A stretch of 34,625 bases of DNA, taken from NCBI GenBank assembly GCA_002375695.1, contig DFMO01000002.1:1-34625 (forward strand), read 5' to 3'. Shown in pieces: positions 6,552 through 14,860 of the stretch. Numbering within the stretch: position 1 is the first letter of the stretch; each line of letters starts with the position of its first letter. The DNA comes from Flavobacteriaceae bacterium UBA3591. Its GTDB lineage: Bacteria; Bacteroidota; Bacteroidia; Flavobacteriales; Flavobacteriaceae. Made by a program: the position numbers and the translations under genes. A model generated the notes under the pieces. It had not been told where the DNA came from and ran no database searches. It saw only the letters and a program-made list of their open reading frames with translations.

Positions 6552-7724
6552 TTAATCCAATGCTTTCTTTGAAAAATACGAGATAATTATACCTGGGATA
6601 GATAGTGCAATTGCAAAATAAACCAAGCTTATCGGGGAATAAATTCCAAGTAAAAGTCCAGCAACCGATGATGCAATCATAATAGACAAATTAAATACCG
6701 AAGATTGCACCGAGGTGGCTACATCTTTAGCCGTTTCTACTTGCCTACTAACTGCAGCTTGAAGTAGAGTTACCAATGGTCCAAACGACACTCCCCACAA
6801 AAAGAAGGCAAAATGACCAATTCCGGTGGTGCCACCAAAAACGATAAACAACGTCATTGCAATTACTATTAAAACAAACATGGCAACGGTAAGTAACCTT
6901 AGGTGTTTATCTATATATTTTATGGCTAAAAGCACCGAAATTAAAGATCCAATTCCAAAAAATAAAAGGGCGCTTTCTACGCCTCCTGCTAATTGTAAAT
7001 TATCAACAAGACTTGTTATATATACATACACCCCGTAATGAGCCAGCACCCCCAGTAGTGTTAGCAGCAGAACAATTAAAACCGCGGGAATTTGTAACAA
7101 AGCAAAGGGTGAAGCGCTTTTAATAAGTTTTTCTCCTGGCATTGTAGGGAGCACAAAAAAGCTTATTAGGGCTATTGCAATTATAAAAACACCAAGACCA
7201 ATAAATTCTGTACGCCAGCCATAATCGTTTCCTATCACGGTCATAATTGGCATTCCTATACTAATTCCTAAGGTAGAGCCAGCCATAATAACTGCAATCG
7301 CTTTACCGTGATGTTGAGGGCCAACTAATCTTATTCCGTAGGCTGCAATCATTGGCCACATTACACCGGCACATATTCCGCCAATAATTCTTAAAACTAT
7401 TATTACCGAATAATTGTGAACTAATCCGGAAACAATATTTGAAATAGCGAAACCGCCCAGTAAAAATAAAAGCAGGTGCTTGCGGTTAAATTGCATGGTT
7501 ATTGAAATGAGTGGAATAGCAAAAATGGCCGATGCAATGGCATAATAACCCACTAAATTTCCAGTTTGTGCCTCGTTAATATTTAAGTCGTCCATGATAA
7601 GTGGTAACACTCCCGAAGGCATTAATTCAGATAATAATCCTACAAAAGTAACTGACGACATTAAAATCATTATCAGCCACGGGAAAACATTTCTTGATTG
7701 CGCTATTACAGTTTGTATGTTCAT
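6552..7724 (-). CDS. MFS transporter (DHA1, AraJ-like)
   Basis: This 390-residue polytopic inner-membrane protein of the major facilitator superfamily has about twelve predicted hydrophobic spans. The N-terminal half carries the expected MFS patterns: ELMPSGVLPLIMDDLNI in the first span and loop, the FNRKHLL loop between spans 2 and 3, and GGICAGVMWPMIAAYG. Members of this DHA1 subgroup export drugs, sugars or small organic compounds with proton antiport; the substrate cannot be read here. It is convergent with the HxlR regulator and separated from it by 45 bases, so joint control would have to act at a distance. The upstream MgtC/SapB gene ends 56 bases away on the same strand. Confidence 0.9.
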   Translation of the reverse strand: MNIQTVIAQSRNVFPWLIMILMSSVTFVGLLSELMPSGVLPLIMDDLNINEAQTGNLVGYYAIASAIFAIPLISITMQFNRKHLLLFLLGGFAISNIVSGLVHNYSVIIVLRIIGGICAGVMWPMIAAYGIRLVGPQHHGKAIAVIMAGSTLGISIGMPIMTVIGNDYGWRTEFIGLGVFIIAIALISFFVLPTMPGEKLIKSASPFALLQIPAVLIVLLLTLLGVLAHYGVYVYITSLVDNLQLAGGVESALLFFGIGSLISVLLAIKYIDKHLRLLTVAMFVLIVIAMTLFIVFGGTTGIGHFAFFLWGVSFGPLVTLLQAAVSRQVETAKDVATSVQSSVFNLSIMIASSVAGLLLGIYSPISLVYFAIALSIPGIIISYFSKKALD

Positions 7725-7779
7725 TTTTTAAAATTTATAAGTGACAATAAAAGTAGCTTCTAAGTATAATAGAAGCCGT

Positions 7780-8511
7780 TTAATACTCTGTTTCTCTGCC
7801 CATTAGTTTCCATCCTGCACTAGTAATATCGAGTTTAAGAGTAAGTCCTGCAACCAAGTTTTCTAACAAATTATCTTGCGCACCAATGGTAGCCACTTCA
7901 ATTTTAATAATTACTTCTTTTGGGGTAGATTCCAATGTATTTCTGTTGATTGACCGTATTAATAGTTGGTCGTTCATTTCAATATGGTTTAAAAGCCAAA
8001 ACCTTACCTTGGACTCCATGCTCAAAGGACATTGAATTGAAACCGAATAAAAGGTTTCTTTTACCTTAGTTTTTTTGTAAGCCGAAAGTTTTGACAGTCT
8101 TGTGCTTACGGGTTTTAATAATATATGCGATAATACAACTGCCAAAGTGGATATTAATGCTTCAAAAAAAAGACCCATTCCTGTAAAAGTACCCACTGCG
8201 GCCGAACACCAAATAGTGGCGGCTGTATTGAGTCCTTGAACATTAAATCCATCTTTCATTATTACACCAGCCCCTATAAACCCAATACCAGTAACGATTT
8301 GTGCAATTATTCTACTGGGGTCGCCACCCGAATAACTGTACAGGTTTAAAGAAAGTAATACATATGATGCAGCACCAATGGCCACCAAAGTATTGGTTCT
8401 TAACCCAGCATTTTTTTGCTGCCATTGCCTTTCAAAACCAATGATGCCACCTAACACGAAAGCTGCACCTATACGCAAAATGAAACCTGTTATTGCTACA
8501 AATCCACTCAT
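7780..8511 (-). CDS. MgtC/SapB family membrane protein
   Basis: This 243-residue inner-membrane protein has the conserved MgtC/SapB N-terminal domain with about four or five spans (residues 7-130). Signature stretches are LGGIIGFERQWQQKNAGLRT, TGIGFIGAGVIMKDG and GLNTAATIWCSAAVG. The C-terminal ~90 residues form a soluble domain that resembles the ACT-like regulatory tail of MgtC. Characterised MgtC proteins help bacteria cope with low magnesium and in Salmonella inhibit the F1Fo ATP synthase; many environmental relatives have no proven role. The start ATG is at the first span. Its upstream region is unusual: a terminator-like hairpin and a broken short ORF lie between 8568 and 8727. Confidence 0.92.
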   Translation of the reverse strand: MSGFVAITGFILRIGAAFVLGGIIGFERQWQQKNAGLRTNTLVAIGAASYVLLSLNLYSYSGGDPSRIIAQIVTGIGFIGAGVIMKDGFNVQGLNTAATIWCSAAVGTFTGMGLFFEALISTLAVVLSHILLKPVSTRLSKLSAYKKTKVKETFYSVSIQCPLSMESKVRFWLLNHIEMNDQLLIRSINRNTLESTPKEVIIKIEVATIGAQDNLLENLVAGLTLKLDITSAGWKLMGRETEY

Positions 8512-8567
8512 AAAAGTTTGGGTTTAATACTGAAATTTTCAGAAGAAATTCTGTTGTGCTAAAAAGA

Positions 8568-8599
8568 CATAATAGGCTAATATTATTTAACCTATTATG
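8568..8599 (-). terminator. Terminator-like hairpin upstream of the MgtC/SapB gene
   Basis: Nine-base arms CATAATAGG (8568-8576) and CCTATTATG (8591-8599) enclose a 14-base loop. On the minus strand the hairpin is followed by TCTTTTT, as in an intrinsic terminator. It lies 57 bases before the MgtC/SapB start, so it may end a short upstream transcript or act as an attenuator. Confidence 0.45.
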
Positions 8600-8630
8600 C
8601 CAATTAATGTGATGAATAAAAACTTAATTT

Positions 8631-8727
8631 TTAAAGACTTAAAGGAACGTCAAATGCTACTTCTTTGCGTCGGAATAAAAATTCACCATTGCGTACCGAA
8701 GCTAACACATTTACTCTTTTTCTTCAT
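8631..8727 (-). pseudogene. Possible small ORF broken by a one-base frameshift, or a leader
   Basis: ATG at 8727 opens a 14-codon frame (MKKKSKCVSFGTQW). The adjacent frame stays open for 30 codons up to TAA at 8631 and reads like protein: VRNGEFLFRRKEVAFD followed by VPLSL. Removing one A from the run GAAAAAG near 8718 would join the ATG to that frame and give a 31-residue peptide. It is followed on the same strand by the terminator-like hairpin at 8568-8599. It may be a small gene with an indel, a sequencing error in a homopolymer, or a leader of the MgtC/SapB gene. I do not recognise the peptide. The sequence alone cannot decide. Confidence 0.3.
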
Positions 8728-8943
8728 ATTAAACTTATTTAATGTTGATATTATTTAAGAAAATCTGTAGAGCAATTGGATAGAAAATACTGTTTGTTGC
8801 TTAGCTTTTTTCAGACTTGAGCAATCTACTTCGATTGGTGGTGCTTACCTATGATAAAAGTCAAATTAACAGTAGTTTAAGACTGAATTATAAACAATCT
8901 AACCTTTGGTTAAGGGTTTGTGTTGTTAGTGTGGCACGATAAA
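8728..8943. other. Intergenic stretch without a recognisable gene
   Basis: No convincing coding frame or RNA gene is visible between the short broken ORF and the catalase terminator. One small inverted repeat (TAACC-TTT-GGTTA, 8900-8912) is present. The stretch probably holds the promoter for minus-strand transcription toward the MgtC/SapB gene, but no clear TAnnTTTG box with a matching TTG is seen. Confidence 0.4.
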
Positions 8944-8973
8944 AAAATACCCACCGCAACCGGTGGGTATTTT
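8944..8973 (-). terminator. Rho-independent terminator of the catalase gene
   Basis: The perfect 13-base stem AAAATACCCACCG (8944-8956) / CGGTGGGTATTTT (8961-8973) closes on a four-base CAAC loop and continues into a T run on the minus strand. It lies about 50 bases after the catalase stop and is the strongest hairpin in the window. Confidence 0.85.
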
Positions 8974-9023
8974 AAACTTAAAGAGTGTAGAATAGGTTTA
9001 CAAATATGGTTTTATTTACACAC

Positions 9024-10538
9024 CTAACTTTGTGTAGGGCCTGGCGCCCATTTATTGTAAGGTGTCATATCAAAACTGTTTACCTCATCCATCGTTAAAC
9101 CAAGTGCTTTGGCTACCCCTTCGCCATATTCGGGATCTGCTTTATAACAATTTCTAATATGCCTTATTTGAATAAATTTTTCGGCACCGCCTACTTCTGC
9201 GGCCGTATTATCAAATAATTGCTGTTCTTTTCCATCGTTTTTGATAATGCGGAATAAATCGCCCGGTTGGGTGTAATAGTCTTCGTCGTCATCTCTAAAA
9301 TTATGTGCATAGGCGTCGCCATTTAATTCTAACGGAGGTTCTTGGGCGTGTGGTTGTTCTTGCCATTGACCGTAACTGTTTGGTTCGTAATGCTTGGTAG
9401 CACCATAATTGCCATCTACGCGCATTGCACCATCGCGATGAAAGGCGTGGTAAGGGCAGGTTGGTTTGTTTACGGGTATTTGATAGTGGTTTACGCCCAA
9501 TCTATAACGCTGCGCATCGCCATAGGAAAACAATCTACCTTGTAACATTTTATCTGGCGAAAAGCCAATTCCCGGGACCACATTTGTTGGGTTAAAAGCG
9601 GCTTGCTCTACGTCTTGGAAATAATTTTCTGGATTTTTATTTAACTCAAATTCACCCACCGGAATTAGCGGAAAATCTTTTTTAGACCAAACTTTAGTCA
9701 AATCGAAAGGGTGAAAGCGATAAGTTTTGGCTTCCTCTTCGGTCATTGCTTGAATGTACATTTTCCACTTTGGATAATCTTTATTTTCAATGGCATCAAA
9801 TAGGTCGCGTTGTGAAGATTCTCTATCTACGCCTATTACTTCTGCTGCTTCTTTATTTGTGAGATTTTCAATGCCTTGTTGGGTTATAAAATGAAATTTT
9901 ACCCAATGCCGTACATTGTCTTTATTAATTAAACTATAGGTATGACTTCCAAAACCATGCATGTGTCTATATCCCTTGGGTATACCACGATCACTCATAA
10001 CAATGGTAACTTGATGTAGTGCTTCGGGTAAAAGCGTCCAAAAATCCCAGTTGTTATTGGCGCTTCTTAAATTTGTCTTTGGGTCGCGTTTTACTGCGTG
10101 ATTTAAATCGGGGAACTTCATGGGGTCTCTAAAGAAAAATACCGGGGTATTATTACCCACTAAATCCCAAATACCTTCTTCGGTGTAAAATTTTAATGCG
10201 AAACCTCTAATATCTCTTTCGGCATCGGCGGCACCTCTTTCTCCGGCAACGGTTGAAAAACGACTAAACATTTCTGTCTTTTTTCCTATTTCACTAAAGA
10301 TCTTTGCTTTTGAATATTTTGTAATGTCGTGGGTAACGGTAAAGGTTCCAAAAGCACCCGAGCCTTTGGCATGCATTCTTCTTTCAGGGATTACCTCCCT
10401 GTCAAAATTTGCCATTTTTTCTAAAAACCATGCATCTTGCATTAACATTGGCCCACGGGGACCTGCAGTTTGCACATTTTGATTATCTGGAACCGGTGCT
10501 CCGGTTTGTCTTGTTAGTTTATTTTTCTTCTCGTCCAT
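9024..10538 (-). CDS. katA: Monofunctional haem catalase, clade 3
   Basis: This 504-residue small-subunit catalase converts hydrogen peroxide to water and oxygen in the cytoplasm. The active-site histidine is His56 in IPERRMHAKGSGAFG, the distal asparagine lies in VGNNTPVFFFRD (about residues 129-130), and the haem-iron ligand is Tyr339 in the RLFSYGDAQRYRLG motif, with Arg335 before it. The length and the absence of a C-terminal flavodoxin-like domain place it in the small-subunit group, where clade 3 enzymes usually bind NADPH. All key residues are present. It is transcribed alone: an intergenic region of 121 bases precedes it and a strong terminator follows. Peroxide regulation is likely for the family, but no clear OxyR or PerR site was recognised. 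Confidence 0.97.
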   Translation of the reverse strand: MDEKKNKLTRQTGAPVPDNQNVQTAGPRGPMLMQDAWFLEKMANFDREVIPERRMHAKGSGAFGTFTVTHDITKYSKAKIFSEIGKKTEMFSRFSTVAGERGAADAERDIRGFALKFYTEEGIWDLVGNNTPVFFFRDPMKFPDLNHAVKRDPKTNLRSANNNWDFWTLLPEALHQVTIVMSDRGIPKGYRHMHGFGSHTYSLINKDNVRHWVKFHFITQQGIENLTNKEAAEVIGVDRESSQRDLFDAIENKDYPKWKMYIQAMTEEEAKTYRFHPFDLTKVWSKKDFPLIPVGEFELNKNPENYFQDVEQAAFNPTNVVPGIGFSPDKMLQGRLFSYGDAQRYRLGVNHYQIPVNKPTCPYHAFHRDGAMRVDGNYGATKHYEPNSYGQWQEQPHAQEPPLELNGDAYAHNFRDDDEDYYTQPGDLFRIIKNDGKEQQLFDNTAAEVGGAEKFIQIRHIRNCYKADPEYGEGVAKALGLTMDEVNSFDMTPYNKWAPGPTQS

Positions 10539-10611
10539 GGTTTCCCGTTTTAAATAGTTGATATTGGGTATGAAGTTACGATAATTCTTAAAATTATGTA
10601 AAAATTCATCA

Positions 10612-10619
10612 CAAATTTA
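10612..10619 (-). promoter_or_regulatory. Probable -7 promoter box (TAAATTTG) of the catalase gene
   Basis: On the minus strand TAAATTTG matches TAnnTTTG exactly. It lies 73 bases before the catalase ATG, in the only gap between catalase and the upstream gene. No TTG is seen at the -33 position. Confidence 0.35.
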
Positions 10620-10659
10620 CGTGGCGAGCTTAGGAGAAATTGCTTTAAAAATATGGAAT

Positions 10660-11700
10660 TTAGGTATTTTGTTTTCCTTCTTCTACCAATTCATCAACCT
10701 CTTCTTTTTCATCGCCGTTTAATTTGGGATTTTTGGGAGTTTCTACTTTCCTTTTATGATGAATTTCATAATACATAGCAAAGTGGTCGCTGCCAAAGTT
10801 TTTTGATCGTACCATTTCACCTACATAAAGGTCGCGGGTATGAAATAGATGGTCTAACGGAAATCGTAAAAAGAAATAATTTGCGTGAAAGGTAGAGAAA
10901 AAACCACGCCCTACGCGAGGGTCAATCATCCCCGTCATTTTTTTGAATAAGCGCGTAGTACGGCTCCAAACCACATCGTTCATGTCGCCACAAACAACGG
11001 TAGGCTTGTTTATGTTTCTTATTGTTTTACCGGTTACCATAAGTTCGGCATCGCGTTCTTTGGATGTTTCATTTTCACTCGGGCTAGGAGGGGCAGGGTG
11101 CAAACAGCAAAAGAAAATAGGGGAGTTGTTATGAGTGTAATAGTCAAAAAATATAGAAGGTTTGTCGTCTTCTATTTGGTATTTTACTTCTACGTTTTGG
11201 AGCTTTTTTTTAGAATACAAATGCATTCCGTAAAAATTTTCTAACGGTACTTTCACCGTAACGGGATAATCTTTTTCTAAACTCGCTAAACCATTTTCCC
11301 AAGCTTTATTAGATTCCATAACCAGTACCAAATCTGGCGAAAATCGGTTTACTTCGTCAATAAATTTTGAATAACAATCATTGGTTTGTAGCACATTACC
11401 TGCTAAAATTGATACATGCCCGTCGCTATTTTCTTTTGGTTTTCTGCGTGGATATAAAAAACTATAAGGGAAAACTTTTACAAATTGATACAAAGCACTC
11501 CCCAAAAGTGCAGCAGCCAAAATCCAACTAAAGGTTGTAAATTCTTCTTCAAAGTAAAATAATAACCCCAGTAAAATTAATTGTATGAGTAGTGATTGCA
11601 ACCTTATAAAATCTGCAGTTCGGAAAAACCAATGCGGATTTCTAGTGGTGGGAAAAAAGGGGCTGATGATAAAAAAAATTATCAAAAAGTATAATACCAT
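10660..11700 (-). CDS. Membrane-anchored endonuclease/exonuclease/phosphatase-fold protein
   Basis: This 346-residue protein has N-terminal hydrophobic spans (about residues 2-20, 35-50 and 57-72) followed by an EEP-fold domain. The EEP active-site pattern is recognisable in order: AGNVL near residue 97, LVLVMESN with the metal-binding glutamate, CCLHPAPP, the VVCGDMNDVVW motif, and the final GSDHFAMYYEI with the catalytic Asp-His pair. Members with this build cleave phosphodiester or phosphate-ester bonds; substrates range from DNA to sphingomyelin and phosphoinositides, so the exact reaction is unknown. The C-terminal ~25 residues are highly charged. It lies upstream of catalase on the same strand, but the 121-base gap with its own promoter box argues against a shared transcript. 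Confidence 0.88.
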   Translation of the reverse strand: MVLYFLIIFFIISPFFPTTRNPHWFFRTADFIRLQSLLIQLILLGLLFYFEEEFTTFSWILAAALLGSALYQFVKVFPYSFLYPRRKPKENSDGHVSILAGNVLQTNDCYSKFIDEVNRFSPDLVLVMESNKAWENGLASLEKDYPVTVKVPLENFYGMHLYSKKKLQNVEVKYQIEDDKPSIFFDYYTHNNSPIFFCCLHPAPPSPSENETSKERDAELMVTGKTIRNINKPTVVCGDMNDVVWSRTTRLFKKMTGMIDPRVGRGFFSTFHANYFFLRFPLDHLFHTRDLYVGEMVRSKNFGSDHFAMYYEIHHKRKVETPKNPKLNGDEKEEVDELVEEGKQNT

Positions 11701-11753
11701 ATTTCAAAGTTACTCTTTTTTTTAAATTAGATTAAAGCAATTAAATCGCTTTT

Positions 11754-11780
11754 TTGCTATACTACATATCGCTACTTTTG
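11754..11780 (+). promoter_or_regulatory. Probable promoter of the beta-helix protein gene
   Basis: TACTTTTG (11773-11780) matches the Bacteroidota -7 box TAnnTTTG, and a TTG (11754-11756) lies 16 bases upstream, slightly closer than usual. The box ends 26 bases before the start codon. Confidence 0.5.
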
Positions 11781-11806
11781 TAGCATTCTTAAAAAAACAT
11801 ATTAAA

Positions 11807-13276
11807 ATGAAAAAAACTACTCTCAGTCTTTTATTTACGCTTTTTACATGTGCAATTCTAATTGCTCAGGATTACACAACGCCTAATACGGGTGTTACGT
11901 GGACTTTAGACGATATAGCTGCGGCAAGCCCATCTACTATTACAGTTTCGGGCTCTGAATATACTTTGCTCGGTAACCTAACTATTGCCGAAAACGATGC
12001 TGTAGTTATTGATACAAACCTATCTTTACTTATAGATTTTGAAAAAAGAGTTACCGTTTTTGGTAGCTTTACTGTAGATGCCAATGATGTGCTTATAACG
12101 GCACTCGACGAAAATGCGCCGTATGACGGATTTCGTTTTGAAGAATTTTCAGACATCGATATTAAAAATACTACCATTACCTATGGCGGCGGACTGCGTG
12201 TATTAACCGAAACTTTTGCTATCGATAATTGTACGTTAACCAATAATGTTTCTGGTACAACAAGTAGTGCTGTTATCCAATTGTCTCGTGGTACGCCACA
12301 AATTACAAATAATACAATTTCATTTAATGAAAACCCTGCAATTGGATCGGCGGCAAATGCTGCAGTTTCAGCATATATTTTTAACAATACTATTGAAGGC
12401 AACAACATTGCAAACTCTAATAGACCGCAAATTAACCTTGCTACAACCTTGCAAAATCCTCCGTTAGAGATAATTCAAAATACAATTATTGGAGATCCTA
12501 CTTTAGACCAAGCTGGTGGAATTGCGATTGCAAATTTTGTTGGTGGAGATGTGTACGTTGTAATTGAAAACAACACCATTCGTGGAAACCGTTACGGAAT
12601 TACAATTTTAGGAAACTCAAATTCTGCCGAAATTTTAAACAACGTTATTGAAGATAATAACATTCAAGGGGACCCTATGTTGGGCGGAAGCGGTATTAAT
12701 ATTTTTACAAGCGCCGTGGGACCCGAAGTAATTATTTCTGGTAACCAAATTAGACGGAACCTTTGGGGCGTTACCTTGCAGGATTCGGCTACTGCAAATC
12801 TTGGTGACGATACTAACAACCCAGGAAATAACGTTTTTGCCGAAAACGAAAATGGAGGGATAGTTTATGCGCTTTACAACAATACAGCCAATCCTGTTAT
12901 GGCAAAAAACAATTGCTGGATTGAAAATCAAGAAAGCACCCCACAAGATGTTGAAGATGTAATTTTCCACAGCGAAGACGATCCTGCTTTAGGCGAAGTT
13001 AATTTCGATCCTTTCCTTTGTGGCGTTTTAAGTGTTGCCGATAATGCTGTTGAAAACTTTAGTTTTTATCCAAATCCGGTTAAAACTGAAATTAATTTCA
13101 ATAACATTTACGCATTTACAAATGTTGAAATTTTCAACGTTCAAGGAAAATTATTAGCATCTAAAACCATTGCTGAAGGTTTGCAAACATTGCCAATAAA
13201 CCTTTCTACAGGGCTGTATTTTGTAAAATTTAGCAATGATACTCAAACAGTGACTAAAAAAATGATGGTGAAATAA
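11807..13276 (+). CDS. Secreted right-handed parallel beta-helix protein with T9SS sorting domain
   Basis: This 489-residue exported protein has a signal peptide at residues 1-20 (cleavage before QDYTTP). From about residue 85 to 350 it has repeated short beta strands with N-rich turns, such as IENNTIRGNRYGITI, AEILNNVIEDNNIQG and VIISGNQIRRNLWGVTL, which is the pattern of PbH1 coils in pectate-lyase-like and NosD-like helices. The C-terminal ~70 residues are a T9SS type A domain: FSFYPNPVKTEINF, EIFNVQGKLL, STGLYFVKF and a KKMMVK end. Proteins of this build bind or cleave polysaccharides, but no catalytic cluster can be identified, so the activity is open. It is a single-gene unit with its own promoter and terminator. 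Confidence 0.9.
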   Translation: MKKTTLSLLFTLFTCAILIAQDYTTPNTGVTWTLDDIAAASPSTITVSGSEYTLLGNLTIAENDAVVIDTNLSLLIDFEKRVTVFGSFTVDANDVLITALDENAPYDGFRFEEFSDIDIKNTTITYGGGLRVLTETFAIDNCTLTNNVSGTTSSAVIQLSRGTPQITNNTISFNENPAIGSAANAAVSAYIFNNTIEGNNIANSNRPQINLATTLQNPPLEIIQNTIIGDPTLDQAGGIAIANFVGGDVYVVIENNTIRGNRYGITILGNSNSAEILNNVIEDNNIQGDPMLGGSGINIFTSAVGPEVIISGNQIRRNLWGVTLQDSATANLGDDTNNPGNNVFAENENGGIVYALYNNTANPVMAKNNCWIENQESTPQDVEDVIFHSEDDPALGEVNFDPFLCGVLSVADNAVENFSFYPNPVKTEINFNNIYAFTNVEIFNVQGKLLASKTIAEGLQTLPINLSTGLYFVKFSNDTQTVTKKMMVK

Positions 13277-13313
13277 TTTATTGAAATTTCATTCCTTAAA
13301 TAGTCTAAACTTT

Positions 13314-13348
13314 AAAAAATGTCTTGATGTTTCGTCAAGACATTTTTT
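13314..13348 (+). terminator. Rho-independent terminator after the beta-helix gene
   Basis: The stem AAAAAATGTCTTGA (13314-13327) / TCAAGACATTTTTT (13335-13348) has a seven-base loop. It is 38 bases after the stop and is symmetric enough to work on both strands. Confidence 0.8.
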
Positions 13349-13383
13349 ATTGGTCAAACTTAGAATTTCCTTTTCTAAAAATG

Positions 13384-13391
13384 TAATTTTG
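13384..13391 (+). promoter_or_regulatory. Probable -7 promoter box (TAATTTTG) of the decarboxylase operon
   Basis: TAATTTTG matches TAnnTTTG exactly and ends 29 bases before the GTG start at 13421, the same distance seen for other -7 boxes in this window. The nearest upstream TTG is too far away to count as the -33 element. Confidence 0.45.
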
Positions 13392-13420
13392 CACTTTCTT
13401 AAAATTCAAAAAACGAAGCC

Positions 13421-14860
13421 GTGAAAATACCAAACAAAGCAACCTTAGAATTGAGTCATGACGAAATGAAAGCGTATGGTTATGAGGTGGTTGATGCAAT
13501 TGTAAACCATTTTGCAACGCAAAATGAAAAGCTTCCGGTAGTTTCGGGATCACGAAAAGAAATGGAAGATTTATTTCTCGAAGATGCTCCCGATAACCCC
13601 ACAGATCCGCACGAGGTTTTAAATTTTGTTTTGAATGAGGTGATGACAAAAAGCAATATTGTTTCGCATCCAAAATCGTATTCGTTTGTGCCAGGCCCTA
13701 GTAACTATATTAGCGCTATGGCCGATAGTTTGGCTTCTGGTTTTAATATATTTTCGGGAGGTTGGCAGGCTTCGCCAGCGGCAGCCGAGATGGAAATTGT
13801 TACAATGAATTGGCTGCTAAAAATGTTCGGGTTTCCTCAAAAAAAAGGAGGTGGAATTTTTACCAGTGGCGGTTCCATGGCCAATTTAACAGCTTTGGCA
13901 ACGGCCCGAAAAGTAAAATGTGGCGACGATTTTAGCAAGGCGGTAATCTACCTTTCAGACCAAGCGCATTCTTCAAATATTAAAGCTATTAGAGTGCTTG
14001 GTTTTAGAAAAGAACAAATAAGGGTGATTCCAACCGATGGCGAGTTTAAATTTTCAATAAACAAATTAAAGAATGCCATCGCAAAAGACAGGTTGGAAGG
14101 GTTACAACCATTTTGTTTAATTGCCACTGCCGGAACTACAAATACCGGAACGGTAGATCCACTTTCAGACCTCGCTAAAATTTGTAAAAATGAAGAAATT
14201 TGGTTTCATATTGACGGGGCCTATGGCGGCTTTGCAATACTTTCTGAAGATGGAAAGAAAATAATGAAAGGTATTGGCAAGGCAGATTCGTTAACTGTCG
14301 ATCCACATAAATGGTTTTTTCAACCGTATGAAATTGGTTGTTTATTGATAAAAAATCACAAATGGTTAAAAGGAACTTTTACCGAAAAACCCGAATATTT
14401 ACGCGATATTGAAGGCAATACTTCCGAGATAAATTTTTACGATCACGGCATTGAATTAACCCGTCGTTTTAGGGCGTTAAAATTTTATATGTCTGTAAAA
14501 ACCTTCGGAATGACCGAATTTAAAAAAGCAATTTCATACAATATAAAATTAGCCGAAGCTGCCGAAAATTTTTTGCGTACAAGTGCTAATTGGGAAATTA
14601 TTTCGCCAGCTACTTTGGCAGTTATAAACTTTAGATATAACCCAATTGGCAATAAACTTTCTGAGAAAAAGCTGGATGCCTTAAATCAAAAAATTTCGCA
14701 AAGTGTGGTAAATTCAAAAAAGGCTTTGCTGGTTACCACGGTGCTAAATAAACAAGTAGTTTTGCGAATGTGCCTAATAAACCCGCGTACTACATTAAAT
14801 GATGTAAAAGAAACCATTGCTCTTTGCGAATCGTTTGCAAACCAAAACAGCTCTAATTGA
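13421..14860 (+). CDS. Group II PLP-dependent amino-acid decarboxylase
   Basis: This 479-residue fold-type I enzyme of the pyridoxal-dependent (aromatic/glutamate type) decarboxylase family removes the carboxyl group from an amino acid to give an amine. Lys297 in VDPHKWFFQPYEIG binds PLP, His183 in DQAHSSNIK stacks on the ring, and Asp265 in FHIDGAYGG pairs with the ring nitrogen. The substrate-loop pattern NIFSGGWQASPAAAEME is typical of aromatic L-amino-acid decarboxylases, but the substrate cannot be fixed. The start is GTG: the next ATG, at residue 16, would remove part of the conserved N-terminal helix. The gene overlaps the following flavoprotein by four bases (TTGA), so the two are translationally coupled. 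Confidence 0.92.
   Translation: MKIPNKATLELSHDEMKAYGYEVVDAIVNHFATQNEKLPVVSGSRKEMEDLFLEDAPDNPTDPHEVLNFVLNEVMTKSNIVSHPKSYSFVPGPSNYISAMADSLASGFNIFSGGWQASPAAAEMEIVTMNWLLKMFGFPQKKGGGIFTSGGSMANLTALATARKVKCGDDFSKAVIYLSDQAHSSNIKAIRVLGFRKEQIRVIPTDGEFKFSINKLKNAIAKDRLEGLQPFCLIATAGTTNTGTVDPLSDLAKICKNEEIWFHIDGAYGGFAILSEDGKKIMKGIGKADSLTVDPHKWFFQPYEIGCLLIKNHKWLKGTFTEKPEYLRDIEGNTSEINFYDHGIELTRRFRALKFYMSVKTFGMTEFKKAISYNIKLAEAAENFLRTSANWEIISPATLAVINFRYNPIGNKLSEKKLDALNQKISQSVVNSKKALLVTTVLNKQVVLRMCLINPRTTLNDVKETIALCESFANQNSSN

Noticed and set aside
8654..8758. 34-codon plus-strand frame (MLLLCVGIKIHH...)
   Set aside because: It is antisense to the more protein-like minus-strand frame, has low-complexity hydrophobic composition and no promoter on that strand.
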